From Mycolicibacterium austroafricanum (GTDB lineage Bacteria; Actinomycetota; Actinomycetes; Mycobacteriales; Mycobacteriaceae), in NCBI RefSeq assembly GCF_000612725.1, contig NZ_HG964450.1:852712-916711 (forward strand): a stretch of 64,000 nt of DNA. The letters are read 5' to 3'. A program made the translations under genes and the position numbers. Positions 25,696 to 35,181 of this stretch are shown here, piece after piece (the stretch's first letter is position 1; each line of letters begins with the position of its first letter). The notes under the pieces are model-generated. The model searched no databases. It saw nothing but the letters and a program-made list of their open reading frames with translations, and was not told where the DNA came from.

Positions 25696-27486
25696 CTACG
25701 CCGGCTCGTACACCTCGGACAGAACCTGTGGCGCGTAAAGCGTGTCGATCAGCTCCGCATAGTTCTCTAGGACGGCCGCCCGTTTGACCTTCATCGTCAT
25801 CGTCATCTCGTCACCACCCGGCTCCCAGAACTTGGGCAGGATAACGAACCTTTTGATCTGTTCGACGCGAGCGAGTTTCGTGTTGCCCGCGGCCACGCCG
25901 CGGCGCAGCTTCTCGACTATTTCGGGATCGTTCGCCAGCGCCTTCCCGTCCCATTCGGTCAGGCCGGATCGAAGGGCCGCAGCCCCCGCCGCCTCTGGAT
26001 CGAGCACGATGAGGGCGGTGACGAAGGGGCGCGCGTCGCCAATGGCAACGACCGAGCCAATCAGCGGGCAGCTGCCCTTGACTGCGTTCTCGATGTTCGA
26101 CGGCGACATGTTCTTTCCCGCCGCGTTGATGATGATGTCCTTCTTGCGGCCGGCGATGCGTACGAGGCCGTCGTCGTCGACCGTGGCGATGTCTCCCGTA
26201 TGCAGCCAGCCATCTTCGTCGATGGCCTCGGCCGTCTTGGCGGGTTCTTTTCGGTACCCCTTCATCAGCAAAGGACCACGGATCAACAATTCACCGTCCT
26301 CGGCAACCTTCGCCTCCACGCCGGGCAGCAACCTACCCACCGTGTCAATGCAAATCTCTCCCGGTCGTGATGCCGACGCGAGGGCGCCCAACTCCGACAT
26401 ACCCCAGTTCTGTCCGATCGGCACTCCCAGGCCGGCGAAGAACGCCACTGTTTCGGGAGCTACCGGCGCCCCGCCCGAGACCGCCCAGCGCACCGCGTCC
26501 AGCCCAAGTCGAGCGCGCAGCCCCGAGAGCACCGCCGCATCTGCTCTTTCCCACTCCTCGGAGAACTCTGGATCCATGTCTTTGCCGCGCAGCGCATACT
26601 CACCACGGCGCGTCGCAACCCCTAGGCCCCACTCGACCGCCCGTCGTAGTTGCTCGTCTTCAATTCTCTCCGGCGATGTTTCGACAGCGATCCGCAATTT
26701 GTCCCACACCCGTGGCACCGCTCCGAAGATGGTCGGGCGGACATCCGGTAGCGCCGCCGCCACGCCGGCGATGTCGGAGACCGTGGTGATTTGTGACCCG
26801 TATACCTCCTGGACATAGCACGACGTGAACCGGTCTGCGATGTGGGCGGACGGCAGATAGGAGATCACCCGGTCCGCCCGGTCGAAACCGGCGACGCTGT
26901 GAGCGGCACGCGCGGTGAACAACATCGCCGCATGGGTGATCTCGACGCCCTTGGGATTCCCGGTGGTGCCCGAGGTGTAAATCAGCGTGAGAATGTCATC
27001 GGGTTGTACCGATTTCCACGTCGCTTCGAAGTCGAACCCCGGCTCGGCACGCGTCAGGAAATCTTGCAGACTGATCGTGCCGGCGGGAGATCCGTCGATG
27101 CAGACAATCGTCTCGATCGTTGTTCCGCTGGCGATCACCCGATCGACGTATGCCTCCTCGCAGAACAGCACGCGGTTGCCCGCGTTGTCGAAGACATACC
27201 TCAACTGCTCGGGGGGCAATGTGTTGTAGGCCGAGAACGACGTGGCTCCGACATGCTGCGCGCCCACTTCCAGCGGGTAGAACTCGATGCGGTTGCCCAT
27301 CATCAGCGCGACGGTGTCGCCTCGGCCTATCCCGTGTGCCGCCAGGGCCGCGGCAACCTGCTCGACCTGCCCGGCGTACTCGGCCCAAGTCAATGTCTGG
27401 GCATCACCGGGCGTCCGCAAGGCCACCCCGGTCGGATCGCGGTGAGCGGTCCGTTGGAATGCCGCACAGAGAGTATTCGAGTGCAT
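25696..27486 (-). CDS. Long-chain fatty-acid/carboxylate-CoA ligase (FadD-like)
   Basis: ANL-superfamily ligase, 596 residues from the ATG at 27486 with a GAGGAG ribosome-binding site. Motifs: phosphate loop TLIYTSGTTGNPKGV, QNWGMSELG, TGDIATVDDDGLVRI, GRKKDIIINAAGKNMSP and the C-terminal catalytic Lys in MTMTMKVKRAAV. The long form with FGAVPRVWDKL resembles the eukaryotic-type long-chain ligases (FadD15 group) and differs from the ligase at 2045. It is divergent from the second TetR gene over the operator at 27661. Confidence 0.87.
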   Translation of the reverse strand: MHSNTLCAAFQRTAHRDPTGVALRTPGDAQTLTWAEYAGQVEQVAAALAAHGIGRGDTVALMMGNRIEFYPLEVGAQHVGATSFSAYNTLPPEQLRYVFDNAGNRVLFCEEAYVDRVIASGTTIETIVCIDGSPAGTISLQDFLTRAEPGFDFEATWKSVQPDDILTLIYTSGTTGNPKGVEITHAAMLFTARAAHSVAGFDRADRVISYLPSAHIADRFTSCYVQEVYGSQITTVSDIAGVAAALPDVRPTIFGAVPRVWDKLRIAVETSPERIEDEQLRRAVEWGLGVATRRGEYALRGKDMDPEFSEEWERADAAVLSGLRARLGLDAVRWAVSGGAPVAPETVAFFAGLGVPIGQNWGMSELGALASASRPGEICIDTVGRLLPGVEAKVAEDGELLIRGPLLMKGYRKEPAKTAEAIDEDGWLHTGDIATVDDDGLVRIAGRKKDIIINAAGKNMSPSNIENAVKGSCPLIGSVVAIGDARPFVTALIVLDPEAAGAAALRSGLTEWDGKALANDPEIVEKLRRGVAAGNTKLARVEQIKRFVILPKFWEPGGDEMTMTMKVKRAAVLENYAELIDTLYAPQVLSEVYEPA

Positions 27487-27498
27487 GGAACTCCTCAC

Positions 27499-27929
27499 TT
27501 ATGGGACTGACCGGTGCGCCGTTGCGCCAGATCGCCGCGTGCGCTCCACCAGGCGTCGCCACCCGTGATCGCCGCAGTGAATTACGACTGTCCGGGGACT
27601 CTGCCCGCACAGCGGCATGAACCACCGACGGTCATAGACTCGGCGATCCGAAATGTTTTGTCAACATGATGTTGAGTGACTGATCACACCGGCGCTTAAA
27701 TGCAGGGGCGACAGAGTAGGCAAATGCGCTCCGCATTCAGATGCCGCGCCGCGACATCGCTACTATCAACACTGCGTCTATTAACTAGACAAAGAATATG
27801 GCTGGCCCAGCTCGGGCGTCCTGCCGTCAGCGGGTGCGCCGAGGCTGCGGGCTCGCGGGCAGGAGCCGCTGTGATGATGACAATGTCGAAGAGCTCGACC
27901 ACGGTGTCGGCAGAATGGTTGCCGGTGTG
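27499..27929. other. Divergent intergenic region with operators, otherwise gene-free
   Basis: These 430 bases hold the perfect operator at 27661 and a half-degenerate copy at 27766. Short frames on both strands have no recognisable product. The tetR frame is open from 27798, but the N-terminal extension it would add is unlike any TetR protein. Confidence 0.5.
27661..27675. promoter_or_regulatory. Operator TCAACA-TGA-TGTTGA between fadD and tetR
   Basis: Perfect 6-3-6 palindrome followed by GTGAC and a weak third half site (TGATCA). It lies 175 bases upstream of the ligase start. A weaker match, TCAACA-CTG-CGTCTA, is at 27766-27780 nearer the tetR gene. Confidence 0.72.
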
Positions 27930-28589
27930 ATGACCTCAGCACCGGCCAGTCGGCGTAAACGGGCGAGCACTTCACGGGTCAAGCACTCGGACGGCCGTCC
28001 CCCGCTGCGCCAGATGCAGAAAGATCTCACTCGCACCCGCGTCATCGACGCCGCCCTGGAGTTGTTCGACGAGCGCGACTTCGCGTCGACGACCATGGAC
28101 GACATTGCCACCGCTGCCAACCTCAACCGCGGTACCATCTACCTTCACTTCGATAGCAAGGCCGAGATACTCAGAACGGCACTCGACGTCCACGGCCCTG
28201 ACGAGTTCGAACTCTTCGAAGAGCTCGCCGGTGCGCAGAGTCGTACGGAACTGGAAGCAACGTATGACCACGCGTTGACACTGTGGCGCCGCCTGGGACG
28301 CATCTGGCGCCATGCGCGCGACGCCGCGACTACGGATGCCTCGGTCCGCCAATGGCGCGACGACGTCTTCGCGCGGCAAGTGCGTCAACTTCAACAGACC
28401 TTGGAAAAGCGCGGGGTTACGTCCACCGACGCCGAGGTACGGGCAGTCATGATCGTCTCCATGTGGAGTGAGTTCATGCCACGCTGGGCCTTCGGCGAGG
28501 GAGTGCGGGGCCGCAAGGTGACAGTCACGGCACTCTGCGATTTCCTTGAGGCGGCGCTGAAGCCGGCCGGCCCCCACAGGCCGCTTTGA
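27930..28589 (+). CDS. TetR-family regulator, paralogue of the one at 3924
   Basis: Protein of 219 residues from the ATG at 27930 (MTSAPASRRKR). Its DNA-binding region (LTRTRVIDAALELFDERDFA then NLNRGTIYLHFDSKAEIL) differs from the regulator at 3924 at only a few positions, and the ligand domains share IWRHARDAA and VSMWSEFMPRWA. Two regulators with nearly the same recognition helix should bind the same palindrome. It is divergent from an acyl-CoA ligase gene across such a site, exactly like its paralogue, suggesting duplication of a tetR-fadD unit. Confidence 0.88.
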   Translation: MTSAPASRRKRASTSRVKHSDGRPPLRQMQKDLTRTRVIDAALELFDERDFASTTMDDIATAANLNRGTIYLHFDSKAEILRTALDVHGPDEFELFEELAGAQSRTELEATYDHALTLWRRLGRIWRHARDAATTDASVRQWRDDVFARQVRQLQQTLEKRGVTSTDAEVRAVMIVSMWSEFMPRWAFGEGVRGRKVTVTALCDFLEAALKPAGPHRPL

Positions 28590-28614
28590 GCGACGCGGGG
28601 GCCAGCGCCACGCA

Positions 28615-30288
28615 TCACACCTGATTGGACAGTTCCGCTGTCGAGCGAATCCGGAAGCCGTCATATCCTGCCGCCGCAACGCCGTCGCAGATTTTCCGAT
28701 ACCGCCCCAGCCCGCCGAGGAAGAGTGGAAACTTTGCCGCTTTGCCAGGAACGTTCGCCCCGTAATAGTAGGAAGTCTTGTCGAGTGCGTATACCGACCG
28801 TTCTGCGAGGTCTTCCACCTGGGCAGTCCAACTGGCCTGGGCTTCCTCGGTCGCCTCAATCTCTACACGACCATTAGAACCGAGGGTGCGAATGCATTCA
28901 GCGATCCAATCGACCTGCTGTTCGGCCAGTCTGATGAACATTGTCAGCGGACTGCCCGGCCCCGACACCATGAACATATTCGGGAATCGCGCCACCGTCA
29001 TCCCGAGGTAGTTCACCGGCCCGGACGCCCAGGTATCCCGAAGCTGGGCTCCCCCGCGCCCGTTGACATCGATACGCGTCAACGCCCCGGTGACAGCGTC
29101 ATATCCGATCGCGTACACAATGACGTCCACTTGGTACTGAGTTCCGTCAGCGAGTTCGATTCCGTCGGGCGTGATCCGCGAAATCGGATTATCGCGGATG
29201 TCCACCAGTGACACCGCATCCGACTCGAGTGCTTCATAGTAACCGTGGTCAGCGCAGGGACGTTTGGCACCGAATGGAAATCCCTGGGGCAGAACGCTTT
29301 CAGCCAGTTCTGGACTGGCCAACCGTTCGCGTGTCTTTTCCCTGAGGTATTCGGCAACGATCTCATTGCTCGACATGTCGGTCAGCACGTCACCAAACGT
29401 CACGGTGAATGCCAGGGCTCCCCCTTCTTGCCAGCGGCTGTCGAGTTCACGGCGTCTCTGCTCAGGTGACAGCTCCGTAGCCGGCGCGGGGTTGACCTCG
29501 ATGCTCAAGCCGGTATGCGAACGCCACTGGCGCTCGCGCCGCGCCGGATAGGTAGCCTTGATTTCGGCCGTCTGCTCAGCCGACAGCGGATGGTTCCGTC
29601 CGGGAATGCTGAACTGCGCAGTGCGCTGGAACACGAATAACTGCTCGACGTCGCCGGCGATCGCCGGCACGATCTGAACCCCACTGGAACCCGTCCCGAT
29701 GACGGCGACGCGCTTTCCGGCGAAGTCCACACCACTTTTGGGGAAGGTGGGGGTCATATAGGACTCCCCACGGAAATGATCCGCGCCGGGGAATGGCGGA
29801 TTCAACGGGGCGGAGAGTCCACCGGTGGCGAGCACGACGTAGGTGGCGGTCAGCGATTCGTTCTCGCCGGTGACCACGACCCAGCGGCAGGCCTCATCTT
29901 CATACCGAGCCGAGGTAACACTGGTATTCAGCTGGATGTCGTTCCGCAGCGCGAAGCGATCAGCAACGAAGTTGATGTATTCCAGTATTTCCGGCTGAGC
30001 GGCATATCGCTCAGACCACGTCCACTCCTGGTCCAACTCAGGATCGAACGAATAGGAGTAGTCGGCACTCTCGACGTCACACCGAGCCCCGGGATAAGCG
30101 TTCCAATACCAGGTTCCCCCGATCTCCGGAGCGGCTTCGAGGACACGTACCGAGAATCCGTCGCTGCGCAGCCGATGCAACGCGTAAAGCCCCGCGAAAC
30201 CGGCACCGACGACTATCACGTCGAAGTCAACCGTGACTGCGTCGCCGTGGGTCCGATCAAGTCCTTCAACAGAATGCGCTGTGGCCAT
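28615..30288 (-). CDS. Baeyer-Villiger-type flavin monooxygenase with unusual fingerprint
   Basis: FAD/NADPH monooxygenase of about 557 residues in the cyclohexanone monooxygenase group: FAD motif VIVVGAGFAGLYAL, GGTWYWNAYPGARCDVES, NADPH motif VAVIGTGSSGVQ, and ATGYD-like IVYAIGYDAVTG. The Baeyer-Villiger fingerprint F-x-G-x3-H-x3-W-P reads FRGESYMTPTFP, so the usual His is Met and the Trp is Phe. It may be a divergent member or catalyse a different oxygenation. Start is uncertain: ATG at 30288 is used, ATG at 30300 adds four residues. Divergent from the P450 gene across two operators. Confidence 0.83.
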   Translation of the reverse strand: MATAHSVEGLDRTHGDAVTVDFDVIVVGAGFAGLYALHRLRSDGFSVRVLEAAPEIGGTWYWNAYPGARCDVESADYSYSFDPELDQEWTWSERYAAQPEILEYINFVADRFALRNDIQLNTSVTSARYEDEACRWVVVTGENESLTATYVVLATGGLSAPLNPPFPGADHFRGESYMTPTFPKSGVDFAGKRVAVIGTGSSGVQIVPAIAGDVEQLFVFQRTAQFSIPGRNHPLSAEQTAEIKATYPARRERQWRSHTGLSIEVNPAPATELSPEQRRRELDSRWQEGGALAFTVTFGDVLTDMSSNEIVAEYLREKTRERLASPELAESVLPQGFPFGAKRPCADHGYYEALESDAVSLVDIRDNPISRITPDGIELADGTQYQVDVIVYAIGYDAVTGALTRIDVNGRGGAQLRDTWASGPVNYLGMTVARFPNMFMVSGPGSPLTMFIRLAEQQVDWIAECIRTLGSNGRVEIEATEEAQASWTAQVEDLAERSVYALDKTSYYYGANVPGKAAKFPLFLGGLGRYRKICDGVAAAGYDGFRIRSTAELSNQV

Positions 30289-30321
30289 GGGCCATAGCAT
30301 CGACCAACATATGGCTTTCTG

Positions 30322-30347
30322 TCAACAGAGCGTTGAGTGAATCAACG
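30322..30347. promoter_or_regulatory. Extended operator TCAACA-GAG-CGTTGA-N5-TCAACG
   Basis: Near-perfect palindrome at 30322-30336 followed by GTGAA and a good third half site TCAACG (30342-30347), so that CGTTGA-GTGAA-TCAACG is itself a perfect 6-5-6 inverted repeat. It lies 34 bases upstream of the flavin monooxygenase start and probably controls it. Confidence 0.72.
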
Positions 30348-30440
30348 ATACGACGCGCATAAGCCCCAGCTGACGGAGGGCGCCTCGGGGAAGGTCGCCG
30401 ACCCCGACCCGTCCATCCCGGTCGCCAGACTGCCATATGC

Positions 30441-30455
30441 TCAACACAGTGTTGA
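30441..30455. promoter_or_regulatory. Operator TCAACA-CAG-TGTTGA upstream of the P450 gene
   Basis: Perfect 6-3-6 palindrome 53 bases upstream of the TTG chosen as P450 start. An ATG at 30437 in the P450 frame would put the operator inside the coding sequence, a further reason to prefer the TTG. Confidence 0.75.
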
Positions 30456-30508
30456 TTGACCCGACACGACGCCGTACTATCGAGACATTCCCCACGGAAA
30501 GGGTTGCC

Positions 30509-31936
30509 TTGACCAGCTCGTTGAAGGACCACGTCCAGGAAGCCGCTGTCGCCCTGTTCGACCGCTTCCCCGCACGGACCAGACCGCTGGCCACGCCGCC
30601 ACCGGGCAGTGGGCTCAAAGCTGTCATCGGCGACAGCGGGGCGCCCGGGGTCGGGTACGCACTCAATCTGACGAAGGACCCGGTCGGCTTCTTCCGATCG
30701 CGGTATGAGAAGTACGGCGAAATATCCTGGATCGGCGCGTTTGGACGCCGATGCGCCGTGGTGTTCGGACCCGAAGGGACCGAACGCGTGATCGCCAACC
30801 GGAACAAGGAATTCTCGGCGGAGCGCGGCTGGGGCTACTTCGGGAATCCGTTCTTCGCCGGCGGCATCCTGTTCATGGACGGCGAAGAACACCTGCATCA
30901 TCGCCGCGTCATGCAGGAGGCATTCACGCGCAGCCGCTTGATCGGTTACATGCGTGAGATGGACCCGGAGATCAGCCGAACGGTGAAATCGTGGTCGCCG
31001 TCGGAGACGTTCCGGGTTTACCACCACATCAACCAGATGACGCTGGACGTAGCCACGAAGGTCTTCGTCGGGGCGGAAGGGCCCACCGAGGCCGACGGTT
31101 TGAACAAGCTCTTCGTCGAGTGCCACGGCGGCGTCACTTCAGTGGTCCGGGCCGATATCCCGGGCGGCGCATGGCATCGGGGTCTGGCGGCGCGTAAACA
31201 GCTTGAGGAGTACTTCTACGCGAAGCTGCCGGCCAAGCGCAGGAGCGCGAGTAACGATCTGTTCAGTGTCCTAAGTCGCGCCGAAACCGAAGATGGCGAG
31301 CGGTTCACCGATGAAGACGTCGTCAATCAGATGATCTTCTTTCAGCTTGCCGCCCACGAGACCACCACCATCACGACAGCGATGTTTGCCTACTTCCTCG
31401 CCAAATTCCCGCAATGGCAGGACCGGCTGCGCGCCGAGGCGCAAGCGTTGGGCAAGGAGCAGTTGGAGTTCGAGGACTTCGAGGCCCTGCCGACCTTTGA
31501 GTTGGCGTTCAAGGAAACACTACGGATGAACTCGCCGGTGGGCCTGATCGCGCGCGAGGCCACCAGCGACACCGAGATTCTGGGTCACTTCATCCCTTCG
31601 GGCACCCTGGTACTTCTTCCGGTGTTCTCCACCCACCGCATCGAACAGTGGTGGACCGACCCGGACACCTTCGACCCCGAGCGGTACACCGAGGAGCGAC
31701 GCGAGGATAAGCGCCACCGATACATCTGGGCACCGTTCGGCGGACATGCCCACAAATGCATCGGCATGTACTTCGGCGGTATGGAGGTCAAGTCGGCGAT
31801 CTATCACATGCTGTTGGAATACTCCTGGACGGTACCCGACGGTTACGAGCCGCCCATCGTCCACGGGACGGGACCACTCCCGTCCGACGGACTTCCGATC
31901 CAGCTACGACGGCTGCACCAGGGAGCATCCCAGTGA
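30509..31936 (+). CDS. Cytochrome P450 (possibly CYP136-like)
   Basis: Heme monooxygenase of 475 residues. The I-helix oxygen-binding motif is AAHETT (residues 281-286), the K-helix ExxR is ETLR (336-339), and the heme loop is [10 protein letters not shown] with Cys417 as axial ligand. TTG at 30509 is preferred because GGAAAGGG lies 5 bases upstream and the operator would otherwise be coding. The layout reminds me of the CYP136 family, but I am not certain. It overlaps the acyl-CoA dehydrogenase gene by four bases (GTGA), so the two are translationally coupled. It would hydroxylate a hydrophobic substrate; the electron donors are not encoded nearby. Confidence 0.85.
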   Translation: MTSSLKDHVQEAAVALFDRFPARTRPLATPPPGSGLKAVIGDSGAPGVGYALNLTKDPVGFFRSRYEKYGEISWIGAFGRRCAVVFGPEGTERVIANRNKEFSAERGWGYFGNPFFAGGILFMDGEEHLHHRRVMQEAFTRSRLIGYMREMDPEISRTVKSWSPSETFRVYHHINQMTLDVATKVFVGAEGPTEADGLNKLFVECHGGVTSVVRADIPGGAWHRGLAARKQLEEYFYAKLPAKRRSASNDLFSVLSRAETEDGERFTDEDVVNQMIFFQLAAHETTTITTAMFAYFLAKFPQWQDRLRAEAQALGKEQLEFEDFEALPTFELAFKETLRMNSPVGLIAREATSDTEILGHFIPSGTLVLLPVFSTHRIEQWWTDPDTFDPERYTEERREDKRHRYIWAPFGGHAHKCIGMYFGGMEVKSAIYHMLLEYSWTVPDGYEPPIVHGTGPLPSDGLPIQLRRLHQGASQ

Positions 31937-33783
31937 CGCATTACAGGCCCAACGTTCGGGACCAGGAATTCACACTGTTCGAGGTCCTCGGAATCGAACG
32001 TGCCTTCGAGGCTGGCACATTCAACCACCTGGATGCCGACACCGCCCGCGACATGCTGCACCAGATAGCTCGCTTGTGTGAAGGCCCCGTTGCAGATTCG
32101 TTCATCGACGGCGATCGCAATCCACCGGTGTTCGATCCCGAAACACACTCCGTACTACTGCCCGCGTCCGTGGAGAAAGCGGTACGCGCCATCATCGACG
32201 GCGGTTGGGACAAGGTTGGCGTCGAGGAAGAACTCGGCGGCATTCCCATGCCTCGCGTCCTGTGTTGGGCCCTCTTAGAGCACGTCATGGGCGCCAACCC
32301 GGCGGTGATCTTCTACACCTTGGGCGGCTCGTTCACGAGCATCTTCTACAAGCAGGCCACCGACGAGCAGAAGAAGTGGGCAGCCATCGCCTCGGAGAAC
32401 AACTGGGGCGCCACCATGGTGCTCACCGAGCCCGACGCGGGTTCGGATGTGGGCGCCGGCCGTACCAAGGCTGTCAAGCAGGAGGACGGCTCCTGGCACA
32501 TCGACGGGGTAAAGCGCTTCATCTCCGCCGCGGATTCGGGAACATTGGTTCCGAATATTCTTCACTTGGTGCTGGCCCGCCCCGAGGGCGCCGGACCGGG
32601 CACCAAGGGCCTTTCACTGTTCTTCGTGCCGAAGTACCACTTCGACCCCGAGACCGGCGAACTCGGCGAGCACAACGGTGTCTTCGTCACGAATCTAGAA
32701 CACAAGATGGGCCTCAAGGCATCCGCTACGTGCGAACTCTCGCTAGGCCAACATGGCGTTCCGGCCGTGGGCTGGCTGGTCGGCGAGGTGCATGACGGCA
32801 TCGCGCAGATGTTCGACGTCATCGAGCAGGCCCGGATGTTGGTGGGCACCAAGGCGATCGCCACGCTGTCGACCGGTTACCTGAACGCGCTGGAGTACGC
32901 CAAGGAGCGTGTCCAGGGCGCCGACCTGACCCAGATGACCGACAAGACCGCGCCGCGCGTGACCATCACCCATCACCCGGACGTCCGTCGCTCGCTGATG
33001 ACCCAGAAGGCCTACGCCGAAGGTCTGCGCGCGCTCTACATGTACACCGCCACCTTCCAGGACGCTGAGGTCGCCAAGGCGCTACACGGCGTGAACGCCG
33101 ACCTCGCGGCACGGGTCAACGATCTGCTACTGCCGGTGGTCAAGGGTTTCGGTTCGGAGCAGGCGTACGCCAAGCTCACCGAGAGCCTCCAGACCCTGGG
33201 CGGATCCGGCTTCCTGCAGGACTACCCGATCGAGCAGTACATCCGCGACTCCAAGATCGACTCGCTGTACGAGGGCACCACGGCCATCCAGGCCCAGGAC
33301 TTCTTCTTCCGCAAGATCGTACGCGACAAGGGCCAGGCACTGGCCTACGTGAGCGCGCAGATCGACAACTTCGTGAAGAACGAGACCGGCAACGGCCGCC
33401 TGAAGGCCGAGCGGGCGCTGCTGGCGACGGCCCTGGACGACGTGCAGGACATGGCCGCCACCCTGACCGGCTACCTGATGGCCTCCCAGAAGGAGCCGTC
33501 CGACATCTACAAGGTCGGCCTGGGCTCGGTGCGCTTCCTGATGGCCGTCGGCGACCTGATGGTCGGCTGGCTGCTGCAACGGCAGGCCGTCGTGGCAATC
33601 GAGAAACTCGCTTCTGGTGCCGGCCTGCCGCCATCGGCCAGTGGGGACAAACTGTTCTATGAAGGCAAGATCGGCGCCGCGTCGTTCTTCGCCAAGAACT
33701 TCCTGCCGCTGCTGACCAGCACCCGCACCGTGCTCGACGCCATCGACAATGAAGTGATGGAACTGGACGAAGCCGCCCTCTGA
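31933..33783 (+). CDS. Acyl-CoA dehydrogenase, FadE5-like
   Basis: FAD-dependent enzyme that introduces the alpha-beta double bond in acyl-CoA. Length (616 residues) and sequence follow M. tuberculosis FadE5 almost throughout, for example [38 protein letters not shown] [17 protein letters not shown] and the catalytic base Glu in [15 protein letters not shown]. The GTG start overlaps the P450 stop; the frame is open earlier but only as P450 antiframe. FadE5 is a general medium/long-chain enzyme, so this paralogue probably serves side-chain or ring-derived acyl-CoA beta-oxidation. Confidence 0.92.
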   Translation: MTHYRPNVRDQEFTLFEVLGIERAFEAGTFNHLDADTARDMLHQIARLCEGPVADSFIDGDRNPPVFDPETHSVLLPASVEKAVRAIIDGGWDKVGVEEELGGIPMPRVLCWALLEHVMGANPAVIFYTLGGSFTSIFYKQATDEQKKWAAIASENNWGATMVLTEPDAGSDVGAGRTKAVKQEDGSWHIDGVKRFISAADSGTLVPNILHLVLARPEGAGPGTKGLSLFFVPKYHFDPETGELGEHNGVFVTNLEHKMGLKASATCELSLGQHGVPAVGWLVGEVHDGIAQMFDVIEQARMLVGTKAIATLSTGYLNALEYAKERVQGADLTQMTDKTAPRVTITHHPDVRRSLMTQKAYAEGLRALYMYTATFQDAEVAKALHGVNADLAARVNDLLLPVVKGFGSEQAYAKLTESLQTLGGSGFLQDYPIEQYIRDSKIDSLYEGTTAIQAQDFFFRKIVRDKGQALAYVSAQIDNFVKNETGNGRLKAERALLATALDDVQDMAATLTGYLMASQKEPSDIYKVGLGSVRFLMAVGDLMVGWLLQRQAVVAIEKLASGAGLPPSASGDKLFYEGKIGAASFFAKNFLPLLTSTRTVLDAIDNEVMELDEAAL

Positions 33784-33990
33784 GCACCATCGACTGCGCC
33801 CACCGACGGCAAACCTAGCGCTGACTGGCCCACCGTCGAAGGCCTACTTCCGTCGCGTCACTCCCCTAGTCGGGTGCCGGTGTGGGAGATCCTATGGCCG
33901 CGATTGACCGACGCAACCCACGGATAGCGCCACTCAAAATCGCTGTATCCGTATGAGCCGACGGTGCCCACCACCAGGGAGGAGCCACCC
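33784..33990. other. Junction between the catabolic cluster and the defence cluster
   Basis: About 200 bases with no gene. No strong terminator stem, no inverted repeat and no tRNA is visible. A GGGAGGAG ribosome-binding site at its right edge belongs to the small gene that follows. Confidence 0.45.
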
Positions 33991-34179
33991 ATGTACACGC
34001 TGACCATCAATGACCACGGATGCGACGTGACCACGCTGCACGACACCCCAACCGCCGCCCAGGCCGCCCTGAACCGCGCCCGAAGACTTGGGAGTGACTG
34101 CCGACTTCAGCAGCGCGCCCCGATGGTTCGGTTCACCGGGAGCACACCGTGCGTCGCCGGCGTCGATCTGTCGGTATGA
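33991..34179 (+). CDS. Small hypothetical protein upstream of the CBASS operon
   Basis: Encodes 62 residues beginning MYTLTINDHGCDVTTLHD from an ATG 7 bases after a strong GGGAGGAG ribosome-binding site. The product is polar, has three cysteines, no signal peptide and no membrane segment, and contains an alanine/arginine-rich helix (TAAQAALNRARRLG). It resembles small phage or mobile-element proteins in style, but I do not recognise a family. It ends 48 bases before the CD-NTase gene on the same strand and may belong to the same transcript. Confidence 0.5.
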   Translation: MYTLTINDHGCDVTTLHDTPTAAQAALNRARRLGSDCRLQQRAPMVRFTGSTPCVAGVDLSV

Positions 34180-34227
34180 CCGGCTACGTTTGATCCAGAG
34201 GTCGAGCGCAACGGTCAGGAGAGGCAC

Positions 34228-35181
34228 GTGAGTGTCAACGACGCATTCAGGACGTTCCAGGATGTCGTTAACGCTGATATCGCGGTCGTACGCGAAGCGC
34301 GGGGTCGGCGAGACCTGTTCCGCGATGCGTTCAAGCCGCTGACCGATGTCGATGAGATCATTCCGTCGGGGTCGCTGGCGCGGGGCACCCAGAAAGATCC
34401 CATCCGGGACGTCGACGTCATTATCGTTTTTGCGGGCGGCGAGCACCCCGACTGGGGTGAGCAGGGCGCGTCCGCCAAAGACGCCCTGGACTACACCCGC
34501 GAACAGGTCCATGACCTGCTCGGCGCCACCGACGGCACCCACGCCCAGGAAGTGCGCCTGGCCAGGTGGCGCAATCACGCCGTTAAGTGTTTCCTGGATG
34601 ACCCGAACGATCCCGATGCCTTCACCGTGGATGCCATGCCTGCGCTGCGGCGGGACGGAAAACTTCTCATTCCCCAAGCCGCCTCCGAGGAATGGATCAA
34701 CGCCAATCCCGAGTACCTCATTGCTGAAGTCGCTGCTAAGCACGCTGCCTGGAACAAGTTCGCTGGATCGGTCCGGATGTTGAAATGGTGGGCCGCCGAG
34801 CAGAACATCAAGATCAAGTCCCTCGTCATGGAGGTCCTGGCGCTGCAATTCCTGCCGATCACCTCCTCGCAACCTTCGGCGATCACACAGTTCTTCGTCA
34901 GCGCCGCCTATCACATTGAAGGCGGCGGGGAGGTTGTCGACCCGGCCGGGCTATGCGGTCCCGTTCAGTCCGATCTTGATTTCGACCAGTTTGCGGATTG
35001 CCTGTCGAACGCGCGTGACAGCGCCGCCAAGGCCAGCCAGGCGCAGGTGAACAACGACACCAATTTCGCCATTTATCATTGGGGCACCGTTTTTGGAGAC
35101 GAGTTCCCCCGCCCCGCCACCACTCCCATCTCAGTGGTTGCGCCGCCGCCGCGCCCCGTCAAGGACACGCCGCAGGGATGA
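34228..35181 (+). CDS. CBASS cyclic oligonucleotide synthase (CD-NTase)
   Basis: Nucleotidyltransferase of the cGAS/DncV-like family that makes a cyclic di- or trinucleotide alarm signal on phage infection. The 317-residue protein has the family hallmarks: GSLARGT (Gly48-Ser49), the catalytic pair Asp61 and Asp63 in IRDVDVIIVF, a third acidic residue Asp135 in FTVDAMPAL, and OAS-like helices SVRMLKWWAAE and IKSLVMEVLALQFLP. The GTG start has AGGAGAGG upstream. Its stop overlaps the next gene as ATGA. The C-terminal tail is proline-rich and ends KDTPQG; in type II CBASS the ubiquitin-like machinery modifies the C-terminus of the CD-NTase, so a terminal Gly is meaningful. Confidence 0.9.
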   Translation: MSVNDAFRTFQDVVNADIAVVREARGRRDLFRDAFKPLTDVDEIIPSGSLARGTQKDPIRDVDVIIVFAGGEHPDWGEQGASAKDALDYTREQVHDLLGATDGTHAQEVRLARWRNHAVKCFLDDPNDPDAFTVDAMPALRRDGKLLIPQAASEEWINANPEYLIAEVAAKHAAWNKFAGSVRMLKWWAAEQNIKIKSLVMEVLALQFLPITSSQPSAITQFFVSAAYHIEGGGEVVDPAGLCGPVQSDLDFDQFADCLSNARDSAAKASQAQVNNDTNFAIYHWGTVFGDEFPRPATTPISVVAPPPRPVKDTPQG

